Positions 9,455 to 17,392 of a stretch of DNA of 23,210 nt are shown one piece after another. The notes beneath the pieces were generated by a model. It did not search any database. It had not been told where the DNA came from and was given only the letters and a program-made list of their open reading frames with translations. The stretch is from Candidatus Atribacteria bacterium (GTDB lineage Bacteria; Atribacterota; JS1; SB-45; 34-128), in assembly GCA_003451675.1 (NCBI GenBank), contig DMCY01000054.1, forward strand, positions 1-23,210. The letters are read 5' to 3'. The position numbers were made by a program, and so were the translations under genes. Numbering within the stretch: position 1 is the stretch's first letter; the number at the start of each line of letters is the position of its first letter.

Positions 9455-10321
9455 TTATTTAATTAAAGGGAAACCCAATTTTCCTCTCTGTTTTACGTAT
9501 TCTTCTGCACATAATCGGGCAATATTTCTTACCCGGGAAATATATCCTGTTCTTTCCGAAACACTAATTGCTCCCCGGGCATCTAATAAATTAAAAGTAT
9601 GGGAGCATTTTAATATATAGTCATATGCCGGTAAAGGCAGCTCTATTTTTATTAATCTTCCTGCTTCTTTTTCGTATATATTAAAAAGGTTAAATAACAT
9701 ATGTATGTCTGCTTCTTCAAAGTTATACTTAGATTGTTCTACTTCTGCTTGATGGCGTATGTCTCTATAGGTAATATTCTTGCCCCATTTTAAGTCAAAG
9801 ATATTTTCCACATCCTGAATAACCATGCCTAACCTCTCTAACCCATAGGTTATTTCAACCGGAATAATATCTAAATCAAACCCGCCAGCTTGCTGAAAAT
9901 AAGTAAATTGAGTTATTTCTAACCCGTCTAACCAAACTTCCCAACCTAACCCCCAGGCACCCAGGGTAGGGGCTTCCCAATCACCTTCAATAAATCTTAT
10001 ATCATGCTTTTTTCTTGATATTCCCAAACTTTCTAAGCTTTTAAAATAAATCTCCTGCACGTCTTCAGGAGAAGGTTTTAATACGACTTGGAATTGATAA
10101 TGCTGCTGCACTCTATTGGGGTTTTCTCCATAACGTCCATCGGCAGGTCTTCGAGATGGTTCAACATATGCCACTTTCCATGGTTCGGGGCCCAATACCC
10201 TTAAAAAAGTGGCTGGATTCATTGTTCCAGCACCCTTTTCTATATCATAAGGCTGTTGAATGATACAACCCTGTTCTCCCCAAAATTTTTGTAAATTAAA
10301 AATTATCTCTTGAAAATCCAT
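9455..10321 (-). CDS. glyQ: Glycine--tRNA ligase, alpha subunit
   Basis: Catalytic class II aminoacyl-tRNA synthetase subunit that forms glycyl-adenylate and works with GlyS. 288 residues, normal length. Conserved segments include [21 protein letters not shown] at the N-terminus, [20 protein letters not shown] (about 51-70), [13 protein letters not shown], and [20 protein letters not shown]. The C-terminus ([16 protein letters not shown]) is also typical. ATG start preceded by a weak purine-rich Shine-Dalgarno (AGAGAAAGAG). It is the first gene of the glyQ-glyS-regulator-ppdK unit; a near-consensus promoter and a leader hairpin lie immediately upstream. No T-box motif was found in the leader. 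Confidence 0.98.
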   Translation of the reverse strand: MDFQEIIFNLQKFWGEQGCIIQQPYDIEKGAGTMNPATFLRVLGPEPWKVAYVEPSRRPADGRYGENPNRVQQHYQFQVVLKPSPEDVQEIYFKSLESLGISRKKHDIRFIEGDWEAPTLGAWGLGWEVWLDGLEITQFTYFQQAGGFDLDIIPVEITYGLERLGMVIQDVENIFDLKWGKNITYRDIRHQAEVEQSKYNFEEADIHMLFNLFNIYEKEAGRLIKIELPLPAYDYILKCSHTFNLLDARGAISVSERTGYISRVRNIARLCAEEYVKQRGKLGFPLIK

Positions 10322-10355
10322 ATTAGCATCTCTTTCTCTTAATTATAAATAAAAT

Positions 10356-10404
10356 TCCCTCTCGTAGAAATTTTTGAAAACCTATTGTCTGTTAAAGAGA
10401 GGGA
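10356..10404 (-). promoter_or_regulatory. Leader hairpin upstream of glyQ
   Basis: An 8-bp inverted repeat, TCCCTCTC (10356-10363) and GAGAGGGA (10397-10404), encloses a 33-nt loop within the predicted 5' UTR of glyQ. In the transcribed direction the 3' arm is followed by ATTTTATTTATAATT, a weak U-rich tract, so it may act as an attenuator or RNA-stability element. It lacks recognisable T-box or glycine-riboswitch motifs. Confidence 0.4.
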
Positions 10405-10420
10405 CTGTATTTTCTTAGTT

Positions 10421-10449
10421 AATATATCAAAATCGGCTTTAATTGTCAA
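10421..10449 (-). promoter_or_regulatory. Sigma-A-type promoter for glyQ-glyS-regulator-ppdK
   Basis: On the minus strand the sequence reads TTGACA (10444-10449), a 17-nt spacer, then TATATT (10421-10426). The -35 box is a perfect consensus, the spacer is optimal, and the -10 box differs from TATAAT at one position. Transcription should start near 10414, giving a leader of about 90 nt before glyQ. It is the clearest promoter in the window. Confidence 0.8.
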
Positions 10450-10455
10450 CGACAT

Positions 10456-10700
10456 GTTCGTATTGCGTATCGCGTATTTGCGTATCGCGTTAGGAAAACT
10501 AGCGTAGAGCGTATAGAATTAGTTAGTTGGTTAGTTAGTTTCCTGGTTAATTAGTTAGTTAAGAAAATAGAGTAAAGAAATTGGGAGCCAAATCCGTATC
10601 TCGTGTGTATAGTTACTCAGTTACCTTGTTTTCCAGTTAATGGAACAAGTAATACGCCCTAACTTACTGAAAACCGAGAACTGAAAACTGAAAACGTGTA
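10456..10700. repeat. Dispersed intergenic repeat cluster between recO and glyQ
   Basis: This gene-free stretch, between the glyQ promoter and the recO stop, is a mosaic of short repeats. TGCGTATCGCGT occurs twice (10464-10475 and 10479-10490, period 15). AGCGTAGAGCGT (10501-10512) matches 41-52 on the other strand. CGTATAGAATTAGTTAG (10510-10526) is identical to 22830-22846. TTAGTTAGTT.CCTGGTTA..TTAGTTA (10531-10558) matches 22991-23017, and GTTAAGAAAATAG (about 10558-10570) matches the minus strand beside the hppA stop. At 10664-10695 there are ACTGAAAAC/ACTGAAAACTG words. Confidence 0.7.
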
Positions 10701-10722
10701 TTTAATACTAACGACTATTCTG

Positions 10723-11466
10723 TTACAGAGACTTCAGAAAATCATCTGTTTTAAAACTTTTCTCCGAATGATAACCTATATATATATTAGTTATCTTCTC
10801 TAACTCTTTCATCTTATTATCAGGAATGGTAGCTTTTGAAATAGTGGATAAATGGGTAATCAGTATTTTTCGTAATAATTTTGCAAAATAAAGAGAGACT
10901 CTAATACACTTTTCTTTATCTTCAGCTACACAATTATTGCATAACAGCCCACCTTCTCTTATATTAAAATGCATCTCTTTTTGGTCATCTACAATTTTAT
11001 TACATCTACAACAATGATTAAGTGATGGCCTATATCCTAAAAGTGACATAGTTTGCCATTTGAAAGACAAGGACAATAATTTTGGGTCATTAGCCTTCCT
11101 CAAACCATGCAAAACTTCTTTTAATAAATTAAACAGACTAATATTTATTTCACGCTCCTCGGTTAATTTATTAACCATCTCCACACAGTTAGCGGCAAAT
11201 GCAAATTTAATAACATCTTTGCTCGTAGAAAAAAAAGATTCTAATATTTCGGCCTGACTGACAATATCAATATTTCTACCTTTATAAAACAAAAAGACAG
11301 AGTGAGTTAATATTTCCAAACTGCTTCCGAATTTACTTTTTATCTTTCGGACTCCTTTGGCAATAGCCGTAATCTTACCGTAATTTTTGGTATATATAGT
11401 AACAATTTTATCGGCTTCTTCGTATTCCATACTTTTTAAGACTATACCTTCTGTTTTATACAACAT
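10723..11466 (-). CDS. recO: DNA repair protein RecO
   Basis: RecFOR-pathway mediator that helps load RecA on SSB-coated single-stranded DNA and anneals strands. 247 residues, typical length. It has an N-terminal OB-fold (TEGIVLKSMEYEEADKI, then ITAIAKGVRK), a helical middle, and a zinc-finger-like module with Cys152/Cys155 and Cys176/Cys179. The C-terminal half is helical and divergent, as usual for RecO. ATG start, with a GGAGA Shine-Dalgarno at longer than usual spacing. It lies 18 nt after cdd. In many Gram-positive genomes era sits between cdd and recO; it is absent here. It appears to be the last gene of the corC-DUF3048-cdd-recO run, since the next gene has its own promoter. Confidence 0.92.
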   Translation of the reverse strand: MLYKTEGIVLKSMEYEEADKIVTIYTKNYGKITAIAKGVRKIKSKFGSSLEILTHSVFLFYKGRNIDIVSQAEILESFFSTSKDVIKFAFAANCVEMVNKLTEEREINISLFNLLKEVLHGLRKANDPKLLSLSFKWQTMSLLGYRPSLNHCCRCNKIVDDQKEMHFNIREGGLLCNNCVAEDKEKCIRVSLYFAKLLRKILITHLSTISKATIPDNKMKELEKITNIYIGYHSEKSFKTDDFLKSL

Positions 11467-11484
11467 ACTATAAGATAATCTCCG

Positions 11485-11883
11485 CTATAAAAGATCGTTT
11501 TTACCAAATGCCTCAGGAAGCAATTCTTTTATTTTTTTAATCTTAACATCTCCCTTTAAATTCGCCATAATCAAAGGAATGTCTTCACCAAATTCTGATA
11601 TCACCTGCCGGCAAGCACCACAGGAAGAACAGGGTTTATCTGTATCACCAATAACAGCGATAGCTTCAAATTTAGTTGAACCCTCTGAAATAGCTTTAAA
11701 AATAGCCACTCTTTCTGCACATACAGTTAGGCCAAAAGATGCATTCTCAATATTGCAGCCGGTAAATATTTTACCATCAACTCCGAGAACAGCAGCTCCA
11801 ACTTTGAATTTAGAATAGGGAGTATAGGCCTTTTTTCTGGCCTTTTCTGCTTCTTTAATTAATTTTTTATATTCTTTTTTCAC
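11485..11883 (-). CDS. cdd: Cytidine deaminase (homotetrameric type)
   Basis: Zn-dependent deamination of cytidine or deoxycytidine to uridine or deoxyuridine in pyrimidine salvage. 132 residues, matching the short tetrameric class. The zinc ligands Cys55, Cys85 and Cys88 and the catalytic Glu57 are visible in VCAERVAIF and PCSSCGACRQVI; the substrate-binding NIENASF (44-50) is conserved. The start is GTG at 11881-11883 with the Shine-Dalgarno AAGGTGAGA just upstream. It sits 16 nt after the DUF3048 gene and 18 nt before recO. Its product, uridine, is a substrate of the nucleoside phosphorylase at the left end of the window. Confidence 0.96.
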   Translation of the reverse strand: MKKEYKKLIKEAEKARKKAYTPYSKFKVGAAVLGVDGKIFTGCNIENASFGLTVCAERVAIFKAISEGSTKFEAIAVIGDTDKPCSSCGACRQVISEFGEDIPLIMANLKGDVKIKKIKELLPEAFGKNDLL

Positions 11884-11899
11884 AGTATTCTCACCTTCT

Positions 11900-12835
11900 T
11901 TATTTAAACCACACCTTTGTTTCCTCTGGCACCAAATGAATCCATATATTTCCCTGATTTAAGTTTATAACAGTCCCCTGTCTATCATAATATACAGTCG
12001 AATGGTCTTTAGACTTTTTAACCCACTTAGATAAAAAATAATTCCCTCCATAAAATACCTTGACAATACCTTCTCCGATAACCTCTACTTCCAATCTTCC
12101 TTCTCCATCATCGGGGATTTTTTTAACCGGAACATACTGGATTATTATATTGGAAACAGTTATAGGTTCGAGGGTTTTACTATCCTGATGGAGCTTAGAA
12201 TTTATGTACCTTAAATATGTATTAGTATCGTCTTTATACTCATAAGATATGGTATATTTTTGATTGTATTTAATAGATATTTTGGTAATATCCCCTCCTG
12301 ATAAATTGAGTGTTCTCAGGTTGAGCAAATGGTTATCTAAATTTACCTTTTCCTGAAAACCCATTTTCCTACTCTTCTCTCTTATATTTTGGGTATTAGT
12401 AAAAAGATTAATCCATCCTCCAATATTTTTATCCCGCCAATAAGGAGAAGGATAACTCATCTGGTCTAAATTAACAATCCTTTCGTTCTTTAAGCTTTGC
12501 CCTCCACAGTGGGCAAAGATGGCAGACCACTCTACAGCTAATCTAGAAAAATAATACCTGCTGCTTCTGACCGGCCCCACTATAGTCTCATCACTATTAT
12601 TAAATATGGCCATTAATCTGGTAAAAGGATACTCTACATTTGCTTCATAAATTATATCTGCTTTATTCAGACCATTTTGGTGAATTACTTCTTCAGGCGA
12701 ATTACCGATCATTATAGCTAAGGGCCTTGTAGTACTGGCGTAAATATTATTATTTATAGTAAAACATGCAAATAAAATAAAAAATAACAATATTAACCTG
12801 TAGAAAAATGATTTGCTCAATGTTTCTTTCCTCAT
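11900..12835 (-). CDS. DUF3048 family exported protein (YerB-like)
   Basis: Member of the DUF3048 family, typified by B. subtilis YerB, a lipoprotein without a settled biochemical role. 311 residues. A signal peptide covers about residues 1-33 (hydrophobic LILLFFILFACFTI). The segment LFAC resembles a lipobox, though Phe at -2 is unusual, so a lipoprotein is possible; type I cleavage after IYAS is the alternative. The N-terminal domain follows (RPLAIMIGNSPEE, LNKADIIYEANVEYPFTRLMA, VGPVRSSRYYFSRLA, FAHCGG), then the smaller C-terminal domain (YDRQGTVINLNQGNIWIHLV). ATG start with Shine-Dalgarno AGAGGA. It lies between corC-like 2 (39-nt gap) and cdd (16-nt gap). Function is not assigned. Confidence 0.85.
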   Translation of the reverse strand: MRKETLSKSFFYRLILLFFILFACFTINNNIYASTTRPLAIMIGNSPEEVIHQNGLNKADIIYEANVEYPFTRLMAIFNNSDETIVGPVRSSRYYFSRLAVEWSAIFAHCGGQSLKNERIVNLDQMSYPSPYWRDKNIGGWINLFTNTQNIREKSRKMGFQEKVNLDNHLLNLRTLNLSGGDITKISIKYNQKYTISYEYKDDTNTYLRYINSKLHQDSKTLEPITVSNIIIQYVPVKKIPDDGEGRLEVEVIGEGIVKVFYGGNYFLSKWVKKSKDHSTVYYDRQGTVINLNQGNIWIHLVPEETKVWFK

Positions 12836-12874
12836 AATTTATCCTCTTTCTTTAGTTTTTAAACTATCTTATAA

Positions 12875-13894
12875 TTATTTGGTTTTATCGAATTCATCTT
12901 CTATCTCTCCAAATATCTCCTCTAATAAATCTTCTATGGTAACTACTCCGGATATTTTTTTATCTTTGTTTATTACTACCGCAATATGAACTTTCTTTCG
13001 CTGAAATTCTTTCAGGAGAGTCGTAACTCTTTTATTTTCTGAGACCAGGTAAGGTGGATGGATTAAACCTAATAAATTTATACTTTTAATTAATTTCTTT
13101 TCTAAATCTTCAATAAGGAAGTCTTTAGCGTAAATAAAACCTACGATATTATTTATATTATTTTTATAAACCGGTATCCTAGAAAGACCTTCTTTGTTCA
13201 TTAATTTTACAGTTTCCTCTAAGCAAGTATTTTCTTCAACAGCTACCATATATTTTTTGGGTACCATTACATTTTTAACAAAAATATCATTTAAATTTAA
13301 AATTCTCTCAATCATACTCTTTTCCCTTTTCTCTAATACACCTTCCTTTTCGCTAACTTCAAAAATAAGTTTTAAATCTTTTTTAGTGAAAAAAGCATTT
13401 AGAGGTACATACTTCTTGCCGGTAACGATCCTAATGATAAAGTTCGATACCCACCTGAAAAAGACTTCAAGGGGATAAAGGATGTAAGAGGCAATTTTTA
13501 AACAGTACGCTGCCTTAAGCGAAATTTTTTGTGAATTATTTTGAGCAATAGTTTTAGGAATTATCTCGCAAAAAATTAAAATTATTAGAGTGGTAAGCAA
13601 TATTGAAATAGTGACTCCTCTGTCACCCCAAATATGCATTGCCAGAGTAGAGGAAACCGTAGAAGATATGATTACTGCTATATTAGTTCCAATTAAAACC
13701 ACCCTTAAAAATTTATCGGGCTTTTTAATTAAATTAGACACTATTATAGCTTTTTTATCCCCCCTCTTGGCTAAATATTTAAGATGCAGCTTACTGGTAG
13801 AGATAACTGCAGTTTCTACACCGGAAAAAAAAGCAGCAATAAATATACACATAAATAATATAAAAGGACTGACTTTAATCCACCATTCTGTCAA
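12875..13894 (-). CDS. CNNM/CBS-pair membrane protein, short form (CorC/HlyC family)
   Basis: Paralogue of the preceding gene. 339 residues. An N-terminal CNNM transmembrane domain (about 1-180; FFSGVETAVISTSKLHLKYL near 22-41, then FCEIIPKTIAQNN) is followed by two CBS domains (about 195-330; MVPKKYMVAVEENT, GFIYAKDFL, GVVTIEDLLEEIFGEIEDEF). It ends just after the CBS pair and lacks the C-terminal CorC_HlyC domain of its neighbour. The family is linked to Mg2+ or other divalent-cation transport; the older haemolysin label should not be taken literally. The start is TTG at 13892-13894 with a strong upstream AGGAGG that overlaps the TAG stop of corC-like 1. No frame disruption at the C-terminus suggests a recent truncation. 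Confidence 0.88.
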   Translation of the reverse strand: MTEWWIKVSPFILFMCIFIAAFFSGVETAVISTSKLHLKYLAKRGDKKAIIVSNLIKKPDKFLRVVLIGTNIAVIISSTVSSTLAMHIWGDRGVTISILLTTLIILIFCEIIPKTIAQNNSQKISLKAAYCLKIASYILYPLEVFFRWVSNFIIRIVTGKKYVPLNAFFTKKDLKLIFEVSEKEGVLEKREKSMIERILNLNDIFVKNVMVPKKYMVAVEENTCLEETVKLMNKEGLSRIPVYKNNINNIVGFIYAKDFLIEDLEKKLIKSINLLGLIHPPYLVSENKRVTTLLKEFQRKKVHIAVVINKDKKISGVVTIEDLLEEIFGEIEDEFDKTK

Positions 13895-13908
13895 AATTTC
13901 CTTACCTC

Positions 13909-15228
13909 CTATGCATCTTTACCCGAAATATTACTTTCAGTCTGCGGCAGTTCTTTTATTATCTTTACTCTTCTAATCCTATTTTTTACCACCCGTTCTA
14001 TTATCATTTGACAATTCTGATACTTTATCTTTTCACCTTTCTTAGGCACCCTACCCAATAGGTCAAAAATAAAACCACCCAGGGTCTCGAAACCATTTTC
14101 AGGTATTTCGATGTTTAGAATTTCATTAATCTTATCAATACTTATTATTGCATCAGCAATGACCACATTATCTTCAACTATTTCAAATAATTTTATCTCT
14201 TTATCGTATTCATCAATTATCTCGCCTACTACTTCCTCTACTACATCCTCCATAGTAACCAGTCCTGCTGTCCCGCCATATTCATCAATAGCAATGGCGA
14301 TTTGAATTCTGTCTTTCTGAAAAATATCCAACAATTCGTCTATTTTTTTATTTTCCGGAACAAAGTAAGCCTCTCTTATTATCCCCTTTAAATCAAACTT
14401 TTCCTTTGAAGTATACCATTGCTCGTATATACCTAAAAGATCCTTGGCATACAATATTCCGATAATATTGTCTATAGTTTCTTCATAAACAGGGATTCTC
14501 GAATGCCCCATTTTTTTAATCAATTTTAGTATTGCACCTAACTTGGTATCAGAGGAGATGCAGGCCATGTCTACCCGAGGGATCATTACTTCTTTTACCA
14601 TAGTATCGCCAAATTCAAATATATTTCTAATCATTTCATTCTCTTCCTCTTCTATCACTCCATCATCCTTACCAGCATCTATTAGGGTTATTAAATCTTC
14701 TTCGGTAATTTCTTTTTTCTCTCTAACGCCTTTTTTACCAAAAAAGTAATATAGGGTACTAATTGCTGCTTTAAAAACTTTAATTAAGGGGAATAACCCA
14801 GTGGAAATTATTTCTATCGGTCTGGCAACTCTTTTGGAAATTTTTTCGGCATTAGCAACAGCTAATGATTTCGGGACAATTTCTCCAAAAACAAGTATCG
14901 TAAAAATCATTATTCCACTGGCTATACCTACACCCATATTTCCAATAAGTTTTATAGCTAAATAAGTAGCCAAAGAAGAAGCCGCAATGTTTACGAACAT
15001 ATTCCCGATTAAAATAGAGATTAATGTTCTTTGGGGGTCATCAAGGAGCCTGATAATTGATTTTACCTGCCAATTATTCTCTTCTTCTTTTTGCATTTTT
15101 TTTAATTGCAATTTATTAAGTGAGAAGAGAGCAGTCTCTGTGCCGGAAAAAAACGCTGATAGTATTATGAAACCTAATAAAGCAACAGCTTCAAATATCA
15201 ATATAATAAAATTAGAAGGGTCATCCAA
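13909..15228 (-). CDS. CNNM/CBS-pair/CorC_HlyC membrane protein
   Basis: 439-residue member of the CorC/HlyC family (YbeX/YfjD relatives), implicated in Mg2+/Co2+ homeostasis. The N-terminal CNNM membrane domain (about 1-190) carries FFSGTETALFSLNKLQLKKM and VFGEIVPKSLAVANAE. A CBS pair spans about 205-335 (VMIPRVDMACISSD, GILYAKDLL, IAIDEYGGTAGLVTMEDVVE). The cytosolic CorC_HlyC domain (about 350-430) includes NGFETLGGFIFDLLGRVPKKGE. The start appears to be TTG at 15226-15228, with a GGTGA Shine-Dalgarno 7 nt away. It heads a tightly spaced run with corC-like 2, DUF3048, cdd and recO; a 211-nt gap separates it from the TRAP permease. In proteobacteria a CorC gene follows ybeY (ybeZ-ybeY-ybeX); here the TRAP operon lies between. 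Confidence 0.92.
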   Translation of the reverse strand: MDDPSNFIILIFEAVALLGFIILSAFFSGTETALFSLNKLQLKKMQKEEENNWQVKSIIRLLDDPQRTLISILIGNMFVNIAASSLATYLAIKLIGNMGVGIASGIMIFTILVFGEIVPKSLAVANAEKISKRVARPIEIISTGLFPLIKVFKAAISTLYYFFGKKGVREKKEITEEDLITLIDAGKDDGVIEEEENEMIRNIFEFGDTMVKEVMIPRVDMACISSDTKLGAILKLIKKMGHSRIPVYEETIDNIIGILYAKDLLGIYEQWYTSKEKFDLKGIIREAYFVPENKKIDELLDIFQKDRIQIAIAIDEYGGTAGLVTMEDVVEEVVGEIIDEYDKEIKLFEIVEDNVVIADAIISIDKINEILNIEIPENGFETLGGFIFDLLGRVPKKGEKIKYQNCQMIIERVVKNRIRRVKIIKELPQTESNISGKDA

Positions 15229-15322
15229 AAAATAATCACCGCAACTTTTTAAAAAACCATTAAGTATATTTTAAAATATCGACCATTTTAATTAATTTAA
15301 CTAAGACAATGTGCCTACTTTT

Positions 15323-15386
15323 ACTCAATTAGATTAGGAACTAGATATAAACAATAAATAATTGAGTCTTTAGATTCCGAATCTAA
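15323..15386. other. Inverted repeats in the gap between TRAP permease and corC-like 1
   Basis: Within the 211-nt gap, ACTCAATT (15323-15330) pairs with AATTGAGT (15360-15367), and TTAGATTC-C-GAATCTAA (15370-15386) is a perfect 8-bp palindrome with a one-base centre. Either could mark the 3' end of the TRAP operon transcript, but neither is followed by a clear U-run in the gene direction. No convincing promoter is visible for the corC genes. Confidence 0.35.
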
Positions 15387-15439
15387 CGATTTTAAACCAT
15401 AAAATTACTGAAAATTATTACAGCTTATTTTTAATTATA

Positions 15440-17392
15440 TTATGCCAATTTAGCTTTCTTCGATATTCTCATTTTTTGTAAGATTATTACTCCAGATAAT
15501 AAGATAATACCCAGACTATCAGTTAACACTCCAGGCGTTAGTAAAGCAAGTGCGCTAATAATTAATATAACTCTTTCATATATTTTAGTATTATCCAGCA
15601 GATATCCGCCAGCAGCTGCGCCTAAAGCCAAAACTCCTGCCAAAGCAGTAACAATTAATAGCAAGGTATGTCCAATTGTACTATTTATACAAAGCAATCC
15701 AGGGTCAAGGGCAAATAGATAGGGAATCATAAATCCCGCTACTGCTAATCTCACCGCAATAAAACCAGTCTTCATAGAGTTACCACCAGCAATTCCTGCT
15801 CCTGCATAAGCGGCTACCGCAACCGGCGGGGTAAGATCAGCGATTACTCCAAAGTAAAGGATAAATAGATGGGCAGCTAAAGGATTTACCCCTAAATCTA
15901 CCAAAGCAGGCGCAGCCATAATAGATAGAATTATATATTTGGCAGTAGTGGGTAGCCCCATCCCTAATAAAATTGAGGCAATCATGGTAAAGAAGAGAGT
16001 TAGCATTAAGTTTCCGTGACCTAACATCACAAGTCCATTAGCAATCTTTAATCCTAAACCGGTAAGAGTTACCGCTCCCACTACCATTCCGGCACAGGCA
16101 CAAGCCGCCGCTACGCCTAAGGCACTCTTGGCTCCATCTTCAAAGGCTTCACCTAATTTCTTTAAATCTAAACGGGTTTCAGATTTTACCATACTTATAG
16201 CCAAACTCATCACAATTGCCCAAAAAGCAGAGAATAAAGGAGTATACCCTTTTACCAATAAATATACTAAACCAATTATAGGAATAACTAAATGACCTCT
16301 GGCCTTTATTACTTTACCTAAATTGGGAAGCTGCTCTTTAGGAAGACCTTTTAATCCGTGTTTACAAGCTTCCAGATGAACCATTGTCATAACGGCAATA
16401 TAATATATTATAGCAGGAATAGCTGCCGCAGCAGCTATTTTAATATAGGGAATTCCTAAAAATTCTGCCATTACAAAGGCAGCTGCTCCCATTACCGGAG
16501 GTAATATCTGTCCACCGGTTGAGGCAGCAGCCTCTACGGCTCCGGCAAAATCCTTTCGATAACCTATACTTTTCATTAAAGGAATAGTAAAACTACCGGT
16601 AGTTACAGTATTTGCAACTGAGCTTCCATTTATAGAGCCCATAAATCCACTGGCGATAACTGCAACTTTTGCCGGACCACCGGTGGTATGACCAGCAAGA
16701 GCCATAGCAACATCGATAAAAAACTTACCCATCCCGGTCTTATTTAAAACTGCACCGAACAGAATAAAAAGAAATACAAAAGAAGCAGATACTCCTAAAG
16801 GAATGCCAAATATTCCTTCTGTCCCCGAATATAAATGTTCTATTATTCTTTCCAATGAGTATCCTCGATGAGCGAAAAATCCCGGCATTATCTGTCCAAA
16901 ATAAGCATATAATAAGAATACAATTACTACTATAGGAAGGGCTGAACCAATGATTCTTCTGGTCCCTTCCAGAACTAATATGATAGTCAAAGCACCCATT
17001 ATTAAATCTAAGGTAGTGGGCAAACCAGAGCGAATTACCATATCATTGTAAAATACAACTAAATATAAACATACGCCCGTACCTAATATAGCCAGAATTA
17101 CGTCATAGAAAGGTATTTTATCTTTATTCTTGTCAAAATTTTTTTTAGAACTGGGATAAATAAGGAATGTTAAACACGAAGTAAAAGCCAGATGGACTGC
17201 TCTTTGTTTTAGAGCTAAAAGCAGACCAAATCCTCCGGTATAAAATTGGAAAGCCGAAAAAGATATGGCAATAATAGAAATGATTATAGCCGCGATACCG
17301 ATAGGTCTTCTAATTCTTGATTCTGAATCATATTGTTCCATGAGTTTCTGAACATCAATTTCTTTATTTTCAGTTTTAACATCTTCAACCAT
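15440..17392 (-). CDS. TRAP transporter fused permease (4TM/12TM, DctQM type)
   Basis: Inner-membrane permease of a TAXI-type tripartite ATP-independent periplasmic transporter, importing an organic acid or amino acid using a Na+ or H+ gradient. 650 residues, fitting the fused small plus large subunit. A cytosolic N-terminus of about 30 residues precedes about four TM segments, then the DctM-like large domain with GSINGSSVANTVTTGSFTIP, EAAASTGGQILPPVMGAAAF, LGMGLPTTAKYII and ADLTPPVAVAAYAGAGIAGG, all characteristic of the fused family. Its ATG immediately follows the TAA of the DUF1850 gene, and its AGGAGGAAG Shine-Dalgarno lies inside that gene, so translation is coupled. The substrate cannot be read from sequence. 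Confidence 0.95.
   Translation of the reverse strand: MVEDVKTENKEIDVQKLMEQYDSESRIRRPIGIAAIIISIIAISFSAFQFYTGGFGLLLALKQRAVHLAFTSCLTFLIYPSSKKNFDKNKDKIPFYDVILAILGTGVCLYLVVFYNDMVIRSGLPTTLDLIMGALTIILVLEGTRRIIGSALPIVVIVFLLYAYFGQIMPGFFAHRGYSLERIIEHLYSGTEGIFGIPLGVSASFVFLFILFGAVLNKTGMGKFFIDVAMALAGHTTGGPAKVAVIASGFMGSINGSSVANTVTTGSFTIPLMKSIGYRKDFAGAVEAAASTGGQILPPVMGAAAFVMAEFLGIPYIKIAAAAAIPAIIYYIAVMTMVHLEACKHGLKGLPKEQLPNLGKVIKARGHLVIPIIGLVYLLVKGYTPLFSAFWAIVMSLAISMVKSETRLDLKKLGEAFEDGAKSALGVAAACACAGMVVGAVTLTGLGLKIANGLVMLGHGNLMLTLFFTMIASILLGMGLPTTAKYIILSIMAAPALVDLGVNPLAAHLFILYFGVIADLTPPVAVAAYAGAGIAGGNSMKTGFIAVRLAVAGFMIPYLFALDPGLLCINSTIGHTLLLIVTALAGVLALGAAAGGYLLDNTKIYERVILIISALALLTPGVLTDSLGIILLSGVIILQKMRISKKAKLA

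Noticed and set aside
10322..10420. Possible T-box or glycine riboswitch in front of glyQ
   Set aside because: The GGGTGGNACCGCG-type T-box sequence and the glycine aptamer core are not present; the leader is also too short for a T-box.
10464..10560. Repeats that might be a CRISPR array
   Set aside because: Units are short (8-17 nt), degenerate and lack regularly sized unique spacers; no cas genes are nearby.
15228..15440. TRAP operon plus corC genes as a single new transport system
   Set aside because: A 211-nt gap with inverted repeats separates them, and the CorC genes are better explained by the ybeY-linked housekeeping context.
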